DNA from: Bradyrhizobium genosp. SA-3
GTDB taxonomy: Bacteria; Pseudomonadota; Alphaproteobacteria; Rhizobiales; Xanthobacteraceae
NCBI RefSeq assembly: GCF_004212635.1
Contig: NZ_PSRT01000076.1
Location: 1 to 41,860, forward strand
Direction of reading: 5' to 3'
DNA length: 41,860 bases
The stretch's first letter is position 1. Each line of letters begins with the position of its first letter. Below the pieces are notes generated by a model. It was not told the DNA's origin. It searched no databases and was given only the letters and a program-made list of their open reading frames with translations. Position numbers and translations under genes: made by a program. Shown in pieces: positions 17,547-25,113 of this stretch.

Positions 17547-18557
17547 ATGGATGACACCCAATATGGTACCCGTGACAAACGGGGGGGCTGGACACCGAAC
17601 AAGCGGCCGGAGCGCGCACCGCTCTTTGTCTGGCCGGTCCGTCCGAAGGCGTTCCTGCTCTGGCTGTTCGGCTATCCAGGATATCTGTGGCCGTGGAATA
17701 CGATTTACTTCGCGACCTCGTTGATCGTTTGGCTCTATCTGACGCCTTCGCTGAATACAATGCGAGAGTTCAGCGTCCACTGGGTTTCGCTCATCCTCCT
17801 GCGTAATGCGGCCCTGGTACTCCTGATCTATGGCAGTTTGCATATCCTACTTTACGTCCAGCGACGTCAGCAGGCTGACTTTAAATACAACGCTAAATGG
17901 CCCGACACGGATAATTCAGCGTTCATGTTCGGAAGTCAGACCGCCGAGAATGTGTTCTGGACGATGTGCAGCGGCGTGCCCGTGTGGACGGCCTATGAGG
18001 TGTTCACATGGTGGATGTTCGCCAACGGCTACATCCCTTATGTCGATATTCGACAACATCCGGTCTATTTCATCTCGCTGTTGCTGCTCATGCCGATGTG
18101 GGACTCGTTGCACTTTTATTGGATCCACCGCCTGATCCATATGGGACCGCTCTACCACATCATCCACAAGGTGCATCACAACAACGTCAATCCGGGTCCC
18201 TGGTCTGGCCTGTCGATGCACACGTTTGAGCACATAATCTACTTCTCCGGCGTGCTGATCTATTTCGTCGTGCCCTCGCACCCGCTGCACGCAATGTTCT
18301 ATCTTATGAATCTGGTGCTGTCACCGGCGCGGGGCCATCTCGGGTTCGACCGGATCGTACTAAACGACGAGAAGTTTATCGGCACAGAGAGCTACAGCCA
18401 TTACCTGCACCACAAGTACTTTGAGGTGAACTATGGCGGCAAGTTGGTTCCGTTCGACGAGTGGTTCGGTACGGCGCATGACGGTTCGCCGCAGGCCGAC
18501 GAGGCGATGTACAAGCGTTTGAAGGCTAAGAAGTACGTTCGCAGCGTATCGGATTAA
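17547..18557 (+). CDS. Membrane fatty acid hydroxylase/sterol desaturase-family di-iron oxygenase
   Basis: The 336-residue integral membrane protein has hydrophobic helices at about 50-75 and 85-110 and further ones at 125-175 and 230-255. The di-iron histidine clusters are HFYWIH (189-194) with His198, HKVHH (207-211), HTFEH (225-229) and HYLHH (285-289), the pattern of the FA_hydroxylase family (C4-sterol methyl oxidase, carotene hydroxylase, alkylglycerol monooxygenase relatives). ATG 17547 has TTGGAGAGAGG immediately upstream; an in-frame ATG at 17475 lies in poor sequence. The Rieske ferredoxin gene follows 130 bases downstream, and a ferredoxin reductase is at 11001, so it probably hydroxylates a substrate with electrons passed along that chain. 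The substrate is unknown; sterols are unlikely in this host. Confidence 0.85.
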   Translation: MDDTQYGTRDKRGGWTPNKRPERAPLFVWPVRPKAFLLWLFGYPGYLWPWNTIYFATSLIVWLYLTPSLNTMREFSVHWVSLILLRNAALVLLIYGSLHILLYVQRRQQADFKYNAKWPDTDNSAFMFGSQTAENVFWTMCSGVPVWTAYEVFTWWMFANGYIPYVDIRQHPVYFISLLLLMPMWDSLHFYWIHRLIHMGPLYHIIHKVHHNNVNPGPWSGLSMHTFEHIIYFSGVLIYFVVPSHPLHAMFYLMNLVLSPARGHLGFDRIVLNDEKFIGTESYSHYLHHKYFEVNYGGKLVPFDEWFGTAHDGSPQADEAMYKRLKAKKYVRSVSD

Positions 18558-18687
18558 TTGTTGCGGCTACAGAGGGGTGATATGTGCCCCAATTTGGCTT
18601 TGTGCCGGTCCGTGGACCTGCATCAGGCGCAGATCGTATCTCATCCTCGTCGCGGCCGCTATCGATAGCCAAAATCTGAGGAGTCCA

Positions 18688-19008
18688 GTGACTGCTAAAG
18701 GACAGTGGATATCGGCCTGCTCAGATAATGCATTGGAGCCCGAACAGGCGCTTCGGCTCGATCACGCAGGACGCTCGTTTGTGATTGTTCGGTCGCCGGA
18801 AGGCGGCTACTTCGCGATTGATGGTCACTGCTCCCACGAGAAAGTCCATCTCGCGGCGGGCATTGTCGATGGCCATATCATCGAATGTCCTAAGCACTTC
18901 GGAAGCTTCGATTACAGGACCGGTGAGGCGCGCGCGCTGCCAGCATGCATCGACCTACGCAGCTACGAGGTTAGGGTCGAGGGCGGCACCGTCTTCATCA
19001 AGATCTGA
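18688..19008 (+). CDS. Rieske-type [2Fe-2S] ferredoxin
   Basis: The 106-residue soluble ferredoxin carries the Rieske ligands Cys48-x-His50 (GHCSHEKVHL) and Cys67-x-x-His70 (ECPKHFGSFD), spaced by 16 residues as usual for oxygenase ferredoxins of the NirD/BphA3 type. The start is GTG 18688, with TGAGGAG five to eleven bases upstream; an in-frame ATG at 18577 would add a poorly conserved arginine/cysteine-rich stretch. It lies just after the di-iron membrane hydroxylase and should accept electrons from the ferredoxin reductase at 11001, now separated by about 5.5 kb of insertion debris. Confidence 0.88.
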   Translation: MTAKGQWISACSDNALEPEQALRLDHAGRSFVIVRSPEGGYFAIDGHCSHEKVHLAAGIVDGHIIECPKHFGSFDYRTGEARALPACIDLRSYEVRVEGGTVFIKI

Positions 19009-19074
19009 GTGGGCTAGGGCCGGCAAGCAGCTATTATCGATGCAGCAGTTAATCCGCGCGTTAGGGTTGGCTGA

Positions 19075-19370
19075 GTGGCTATTTCTGAGCTTCCGACTAT
19101 GATCAACAGCGCGAGGTGCCGTGGGCCGACTCGCGGAATCGGGCGGACTGGTCGGCAGTGTTTGATGGTATTCTGCGTTCTGGTTGCGCTGTTTGCTCCG
19201 TTGCTTGCGCCCTATGATCCCAATGCTAAGGACGCCGTTGCGCTGCTCCACCCCGCACCATCCTTCGGCGCTTTCGCTTGGGCGTGGATTATGCCGGGCG
19301 TGACATACTCTGAGCCGATTATCTATGGCGCCAGACCGGTCCTCGCGATGTTGCCGGCAGCGTCGCGCAG
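19075..19370 (+). pseudogene. Dipeptide/nickel-type ABC permease N-terminus (DppC-like), truncated
   Basis: From GTG 19075 the frame reads VFCVLVALFAPLLAPYDP then NAKDAVALLHPAPS, the first membrane helix and periplasmic start of DppC/OppC/GsiD permeases. The following consensus (HWFGTDxxGRDVFSR) is missing; IIYGARPVLAM resumes from the next part at about 19318. A central deletion and the loss of all later helices leave no functional permease. Confidence 0.65.
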
Positions 19371-19824
19371 CCGACCGCTAGCTGGCTTTGCCTGCCGCGC
19401 TCACCGACAACTTGGATCAAGAACGCCGATGCGGTATCGAGCATATGAACACGCTTGTCGAACTCGGGTCTGCAGTCGATGTAACCGGCTAGCCGGATTG
19501 CGCGCACGATCCCATCGAGAGTGCCTTGAGCACTTGCCTCCCACGTGCATGCGGAGAATAGTTATCTGCGCAATGACCGCCGGGGCAAGCTCGATGCCGA
19601 GTACCTTTAATCCTCCTCGCGACCTGGCCCGCCATATTTCCCGCTGTTGTCTCTCACCTGCCACCGGTCAATGCAACACATTCAAGGCCGACACAATTTT
19701 CCGATCGCGGATCGCCGCCAATTTCGCTCGTAGTCCGTCCGTCCGCGAGCCGTTTAGCTCTTGGATCGTTTGGGGAGGCGGTCAAGGGCGGCGCTGCGAG
19801 CTGCGAGCAGAACGCTAGGCGGCT
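19371..19824 (-). other. Unassigned stretch with a possible transposase/integrase trace
   Basis: The minus frame 19664-19401 contains GLKVLGIELAPAVIAQ, vaguely like the GELLKLGIEVAQTTVAKYM segment of rhizobial integrase-core transposases, but no catalytic block follows. The remaining frames have no recognisable content. I regard the assignment as weak. Confidence 0.25.
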
Positions 19825-20440
19825 TCGCGCATAGCCTTTGTTGACGCCCTGCCCACCAACAAGCGTGACGCCGACAGTCATCAGCATCCACGACCAGGCG
19901 GGCCTACAGGAAGACCCCGTCAGCCCACACGTACACGTTTCGTCGCGCCGACAAATCGCGCCTCCGCCAGCGCTCGTACTCGCCTTGCCACTCGGCCGTC
20001 AGCCGGGAAATCACCGCGGGCGACAGGTTCGGCGCGTCCTTGCCCAGCAAGGCTGTCGGCGCCTCCTGAAAATCGCCGGTCGAGATGCCAAGTACAGAAC
20101 CGGCAACAACGCATCCAGACTTCTGGACCGCTGCGCCCGCAGCGGCAGAATCAGCCGAGCTGAACCCGATCCGCCCGCCATCGCCCGGCCGCCCCGCGGT
20201 CGCGAATCTTCGCCTCGGGGCCGATGCCCGTCTGGATCGTTCGCGCCGGGCCGTAACCATGCCGCACGACACGGCGCGTCCGTCGGCAAGCTTCAAGTCC
20301 TTCACCGTGGCAAGAAATGTCTCGACCTCGGCCTCGACAGGTTGCGCCAGAAGCTGCCGCGCACCAGCGCGCAGGATATTGGTCAATGGTTCGTCGATCT
20401 CGTCGGGCTGACGAGGCGGGACAATATTGCCACTCTACTA
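19825..20440 (-). pseudogene. IS256-family transposase, 5' half
   Basis: On the minus strand the sequence starts about 20440 (PDEIDEPLTNILRAGARQLL), continues AQPVEAEVETFLA, and after frame changes VLGISTGDFQEAPTALLG, LSPAVISRLTAEWQGEYERW and VYVWADGVFL, the characteristic zinc-finger-like and pre-catalytic region of IS256 transposases. A remnant LMTVGVTLVG follows at about 19880. The catalytic DDE part is missing. It belongs to a different IS256 subgroup than the copies at 12262 and 31817. Confidence 0.75.
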
Positions 20441-20944
20441 TTGGCGTTTCGCTCTCCTTGAGACGTTCTGGCTTCGACGACCGCCTCGATACGCCACCCT
20501 ATCTCACTCCGCCATCACCCACCTTTCCGCATAGCTCGTTTTCCAAGAGGTTGACCTAAAAGCAGGTCGGAGCAGCAGCCACACTTACTGCGAATTCCGC
20601 CATGGTTGCGCCGCCTGCGTGCAGTTCTGTGCCTGACCAAATTCTGCAGAATCGAGAATATAAGCGCGGCGGCCTCGGCATTGACTCTGTCTTGTACGCG
20701 TCGACTCGGGCGGCAGATCACAAAAGCTTCGGTTTGCGAGTTCGCCGCCGAATTTCTGCTTCAAGCCGCCCTACATCGAAGGAATTCGCCTCTACCGGCC
20801 CGATAAGGTGTGCGTGAATAATAGGACCTTCTTCAAGGACAAGGTCGCGGAGTCGAAGCGCGGGTGGGGAAACCGTGAGCCATTTGATCAACCGCAGAGG
20901 TGCGTTGCAGGCTTATCCCTGCGGCATCGACCGCGCGTTCAAGA
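20441..20944. other. No recognisable gene
   Basis: Short frames (for example 20602-20817, +) look random. FKPPYIEGIRLYRPDKV at about 20760-20810 is protein-like but too short to place. The stretch joins the IS256 remnant to the 5'-truncated permease. Confidence 0.35.
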
Positions 20945-21302
20945 AGCTAACACTGCTACCAATCTACAGCACGATGAAGACAATCTCACCCAGCTATGTC
21001 CGCGCGCTGCCCGCTCGCTCGGTGCTGGCCCATTCTACGCCTTCTGGAAGGGCTACTTCCCCCAAACCCTGCCGGGGATCGCCGCCGGCTGCCTGCTGAC
21101 CTTCATCCTGTGCCTGGGCTACTACATCAGCCCTGCGCTCATCGGGGGACCAAATGATCAGATGATTAGCTCTTTTGTTGCCCTTTACACCAACGAGGAG
21201 CTTAACTGGGGCATGGCGTCGGCCCTTGGCTCGATCCTGCTCGTCGTGACGCTGCTGCTTTACTACGTCTACAACAAGCTGGTTGGTGTCGACCGGCTCA
21301 AG
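20945..21302 (+). pseudogene. PotB-type ABC permease, C-terminal half
   Basis: LLPIYSTMKTISPSYVRA (frame of 20875) passes after a one-base shift near 21007 into ARSLGAGPFYAFWKGYFPQT, the EAA loop, and then FILCLGYYISPALIGG and LVVTLLLYYVYNKLVGVDRL, the last helices of a spermidine/putrescine-type permease. The N-terminal half is missing. It reads directly into the PotC-type gene without a stop, so the normal end of potB has been lost or lies within an overlapping start at 21303. Confidence 0.75.
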
Positions 21303-22144
21303 ATGGGGCGAGAACGTGGCCGCTTTCGCCTTGCCTCACCATTCGAGAAGGGGTGGTACTATCTGCACCGGCTGATCTGCGCGGCGGTGCTGCTGTTCCT
21401 GATCGCGCCGATTCTTGTGATAATCCCGCTGTCATTCATTCCGTGCCCTTCTTCAGCTATCCAATACCGGGGCTGTCTCTGCGCCGGTACGAGGAACTTT
21501 TCTTAACCGATCGATGGCAGGGAGCGCTGCTCAACTCCGTCTTCGTCGCCGTGTCGGCCACGCTGCTGTCGACCATGCTAGGCACGCTAGCGGCGCTTGG
21601 GCTCAGTCGCCCGCACTTCCCCTGGCGCAGGGCGGGGATGAGGCTATTGATTTCGCCCATGGTCGTCTCGGTCGTCATCACAGCGGTCGCCGTGCATTTC
21701 TTCTATGCCGATATCCGGCTGCTCAATAGCTATACCGGGCTGATCCTGGCGCACACCATGTTCGCAACGCCGTTTGTCGTCATCGCTGTGACCGCGACCC
21801 TGACGGGTTTCGAACGCTCGCTCACCCGCGCAGCCGCCGGACTCGGCGCGTCGCCGATCACTGTCTTCTTCAAGATCATCCTGCCGCTCCTTCTACCCGG
21901 CGTGACCTCTGGGGCGCTCTTCGCCTTCATCGTTTCCTTCGATGAAGTAGTGGTCGCCATTTTCGTGACCGGCCCCGAACAACGCAACCTGCCCAGGGTC
22001 ATGTTTACCGGCATCCGCGAGCAGATCAATCCGACGATTATTGCCGCCGCCACTGTGCTGATCCTGTTCGCCATGACCATGCTGACTACAGTCGAGCTGC
22101 TGCGCAGACGCTCCAAGCGGCTGCGCGGCATTTGCAACACCTGA
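21303..22144 (+). pseudogene. PotC-type ABC permease with one frameshift
   Basis: From ATG 21303 the protein runs LASPFEKGWYYLHRLICAAV and LLFLIAPILVIIPLSF, then one missing base near 21438 sends it to a stop at 21504. In the other frame the rest is complete: SVPFFSYPIPGLSLRRYEEL, LISPMVVSVVITAVAVHFFY, the EAA loop AAAGLGASPITVFFKIILPL and FAFIVSFDEVVVAIFVTG to a stop at 22142-22144. Except for this single shift the gene looks healthy, so it may be a recent loss or a sequencing error. It is a paralogue of the intact permease at 9587. Confidence 0.8.
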
Positions 22145-22301
22145 CGGCTACTCCCACGTTATGACACCCTTATGCCATCTCAGAACGTATACGTGATCAG
22201 GATGATGGCCATAAACCATCCGCCGCAGCAAAGTCGCTTGATCAGGCCACTCGTTCGAGACGGCCGCGTCTGGCAGGTTCACCACTGACCGAAGGGAAAG
22301 A

Positions 22302-22905
22302 ATGACGAACTTCGACCGACAGATCACTCAGTGGGTCAAGCAGACGCCGTTCATCGACACCCACGAGCATCTGATTGAGGAAAGCCGGCACCTCTGCGGC
22401 GTGCTCGATCCGCAATTCCTGCCTTGTGACGACTGGACGTATCTGTTCACGTTCTACGTTGCCGACGATCTAGTGGCTGCCGGAATGCCGGTTGCCGAGC
22501 TGCAAAGCTTCCTCGGGCCGAATCTTTCAAGCAAGACAAAATACCGACTGGTCGCACCCTACTGGGACCTATCCGCCACACCGGCTATGCCCAAGCGCTG
22601 CGCCACTATCCGAACGCAGCGATCGACATGTGCTGGGCATGGATTATCAACCCGGCTGCGAGCGCCTGAAGGAGTTTTCTGATGGCAGTTCCGGTCAACA
22701 AGATGTTCCCCTTCGGGCGCGACTATGCTGCGATCGAGCCAATCTATGGACATGCCGTCGTCGCGCGGCCCGGGATCGTGCAGGCACTCTCCGAACTAAT
22801 CGCGGAAGGCTGGATCGCCCGCGAGGAAACCCCTGAGCTCATCAGGCAGATTATGTGTGGCAACGGACTTCGCTTCAACGAGGGCGTGCGGTTCGTCTAT
22901 AGCCG
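22302..22905 (+). pseudogene. Amidohydrolase-2 family gene with an internal deletion
   Basis: ATG 22302 is preceded by GAAGGGAAAG. The protein begins QTPFIDTHEHLIEESRH, with the metal-binding H-x-H as THEH, continues FLPCDDWTYLFTFYVADDLV, and breaks near 22560. After a deletion and shifts the frames HYPNAAIDMCWAWIINP and MAVPVNKMFPFGRDYAAIEP, then IYGHAVVARPGIVQALSELI, represent the C-terminal part. Normal members have about 370-400 residues; here roughly half is left. Such enzymes are hydrolases, decarboxylases or uronate-isomerase relatives in catabolic clusters. Confidence 0.7.
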
Positions 22906-22978
22906 CAGACACAGACATCAGAGATCGGCACCCACGCACAAGCGTTCACACATTTAGAGGATTAGAGGAAACGGCACG

Positions 22979-24004
22979 ATGAAGGTAGTCTGCTTCTGGT
23001 ATGCGACAGATGATGAGATCAATTACATCAAAAGCGCAATGCCGCTTGGCACCGTGGTTATAGCGCCAGAAGGCGAATATCTCTCTCGCTTCGATTGCGC
23101 TTACTCGGACGTAAAGGACCTCGTCGCCGACGCTGATGCGATTATTGCCTTCAGCGTGCCAGATGGTGCCCTGGAAATTGCACGAAAACTCAAGTTGTTT
23201 TCGTGGCTGCATTCTGGTGTTGACGACCTCCGGCAAATGGGGGCACTTTCCCTTTTTAAGCGACGAGGCGTGAAACTTGCAAACATCCGCGGCGCCAACG
23301 GAGTTGCGGTTGCCGAGCAGGCGATGATGTTCGTGTTGGCCCTTGCGAAGAAAACCCTGCTCAAGCATCAAGCATCGCTGGAGCGACATAAACCGTTTCC
23401 TCTGTACGCGGACGACTATCGAGCGGCCATGCTACATGGTCGCACAATGGGAATCATTGGCATCGGGAACATCGGAAGCCGTATTGCGAAACACGCAAAG
23501 GGATTTGACATGCGTGTTCTGGGCGTCCGCCGTAACAAAGGGAAGCGGGTCGAGAACGTCGATTCGGTTCATGGAATGGACGAACTGCATTCCGTGCTCG
23601 CACAATGCGACTACGTCATTCTGGCAACGCCCAATACGCCGGAAACTCACCAGTTTTTCGGCCAAGCCGAACTAGATGCCATGAAGCCGTCTGCGTTTCT
23701 GATCAATATCGCGCGCGGAATGTTGATGCAGGAGAAACCACTTTATCAGGCACTGACTTCGGGTAGTTTGCGCGGCTATGCAGCCGACGCGTGGTGGACC
23801 TATGGATTTGGAAGAGCCTTTCCAATCGGCACGGGCTCACGCTTGGGGGTTCACAAGCTTCCGAATGTGGTTGGCTCTGATGATCAGGCTGCAAACGCCG
23901 ATGACGTTCTGCAACGAAATATTGAGTGGGGCACTCAGAACCTGGTGGAGTTTGCAGCGGGAAAACCAATCAGTAGGGAGGTCAACCTGGAGTTAGGCTA
24001 CTAG
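22979..24004 (+). CDS. D-isomer-specific 2-hydroxyacid dehydrogenase-like protein with altered active site
   Basis: The 341-residue protein has the NAD-binding GIGNIG at residues 161-166 in MGIIGIGNIGSRIAKHAKGF, and the substrate arginine segment LINIARGMLMQEKPLYQAL. ATG 22979 is preceded by AGAGGATTAGAGGAA. The family's catalytic His, normally in (T/S)PH near the C-terminus, is replaced: the aligned segment is NVVGSDDQA with Ser300-Asp301-Asp302. The catalytic Glu after the DxW motif is also not evident (AADAWWTYGFGRAF). NAD binding is likely, but ordinary 2-hydroxyacid oxidation is doubtful. It follows the broken amidohydrolase and is closed by a strong inverted repeat at 24035-24092. Confidence 0.8.
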   Translation: MKVVCFWYATDDEINYIKSAMPLGTVVIAPEGEYLSRFDCAYSDVKDLVADADAIIAFSVPDGALEIARKLKLFSWLHSGVDDLRQMGALSLFKRRGVKLANIRGANGVAVAEQAMMFVLALAKKTLLKHQASLERHKPFPLYADDYRAAMLHGRTMGIIGIGNIGSRIAKHAKGFDMRVLGVRRNKGKRVENVDSVHGMDELHSVLAQCDYVILATPNTPETHQFFGQAELDAMKPSAFLINIARGMLMQEKPLYQALTSGSLRGYAADAWWTYGFGRAFPIGTGSRLGVHKLPNVVGSDDQAANADDVLQRNIEWGTQNLVEFAAGKPISREVNLELGY

Positions 24005-24034
24005 ATTGGAACGTTCGGGCCGAACCGATAACCG

Positions 24035-24092
24035 CTCAAGACGACCTTGAACGCTTCCAATTAGTTCCTCGCTGTTCAAAGGCCGTCTTGAG
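24035..24092 (+). terminator. Long inverted repeat downstream of the dehydrogenase
   Basis: CTCAAGACGACCTTGAAC (24035-24052) pairs with the reverse complement of GTTCAAAGGCCGTCTTGAG (24074-24092), one mismatch and one bulge, around a loop of about 21 bases, and is followed by TTAGAGTTTTGCCC. It lies 31 bases after the stop of the 22979 gene. It looks like a transcription terminator with a longer loop than usual, or the trace of an element end. Confidence 0.55.
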
Positions 24093-24405
24093 TTAGAGTT
24101 TTGCCCTACTTTTGCTAATCTCGCGACAGTCGTTCCAGAATATGACGGCACGTTCTACAAGCTTGATTAAAACTCCTAATCATTTCGCTGCATGCGCTGA
24201 GGGTCGGAGGATGAAGCTATCGCTGCTTTGCCACCGAATGAGCTCCGCCTGTTAGACCAGCGCGCCCCTTACATGAGGGTCGAAACCGTCGCACGCATTC
24301 AGCGGTGGTCCCACCTTCAGCCTTCCAGCTATCGCCAGCTGAGCTGTCGAGCCCACGCCGACGAATGTGACACTCCGCTCAGCTGCACCACGCCGTTGGG
24401 TACGA
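24093..24405. other. No recognisable gene
   Basis: A 62-codon frame at 24228-24416 (+) has no family signal. The first 80 bases are AT-richer than the surroundings and could hold a promoter, but no element is defensible. Confidence 0.35.
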
Positions 24406-24681
24406 TCAATCTATGATCAGGTTCTCAAATGGGCGTCCGAAAAGGCTGCGAAGTATGCTCACAACGCCTTTCTCGCGCCAGCGGCCGAACCGCCGAAGGG
24501 CATTGTTCAACCACCTGACCATTTCCGACAGATCACGCCAAGGAGCTCCGCTTGCGACAATCCAGAGTTCCCCTTCAAACATTACGGTAATCTCTCCAGG
24601 TCCGCTGGTCCGACGGCCGATGATCAGGCCCAACATTCGGTCCCATAGCGCGTCCTTCAGACCAACGAGCTGATCGAGCAT
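24406..24681 (-). pseudogene. IS5-family transposase, N-terminal fragment
   Basis: Minus frame: LKDALWDRMLGLIIGRR, then GELWIVASGAPWRDLSEM, NNALRRFGRWREKGV and FENLIID. This is the start of IS5/IS427-group transposases (WxxLEPLL, VLWIVRTGAPWRDLP, FRRFRRWAEKGVW, YLIIDSTIVRAH). It ends exactly at the first catalytic block, and no further part follows to the left. Confidence 0.7.
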
Positions 24682-25113
24682 GCCCAAGACTGCCTCAAAA
24701 AGCCCGCGAAAGTGCGCGTCCAGGAGCAGTGGACGTACCAGAGACATTGAGGCCAATGCGCCCCATTGCAAGAGAGTGGGCGTGATAGTTCACCGACGCT
24801 ACATTACCCGCTGCGGCGTTTCTGTCCGCTTCTATGATGAACATGCGGTGAGACGCGCTCGCCGGTCTCGACGGCCGTAGCCTCAACAACAGCATGACGA
24901 CGATCGAACTGATGAAGCCATGGGACCGCGGCCTCTCATTAGGTCCAGTGTCTGCTTTCGGAGTCGAACGTGGGAAGAGATAAGAAGCTTCACGTTTTAG
25001 CAATCCAATGCAGGATTCCTGCTCTGACACGCGCCAAATTAGTATCTCTGTATTCGGCGGCTTACTACTGTCACTCGGGCCAAACGACACGCCGCCATGA
25101 AGCGAGGGAAAAG
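24682..25113. other. Upstream region of the CoA-transferase gene
   Basis: No gene is visible. The open frame of the CoA-transferase extends upstream to 24970 without family character and is treated as untranslated. No regulator binding site could be assigned. Confidence 0.4.

Noticed and set aside
11001..19008. Gibberellin-type symbiotic operon (ferredoxin, SDR, P450s)
   Set aside because: There is a ferredoxin, but it is Rieske-type, and no cytochrome P450 or terpene cyclase is present.
19401..19664. Possible integrase-core transposase (GLKVLGIELAPAV)
   Set aside because: One short similarity without catalytic residues; kept only as a weak note in the unassigned stretch.
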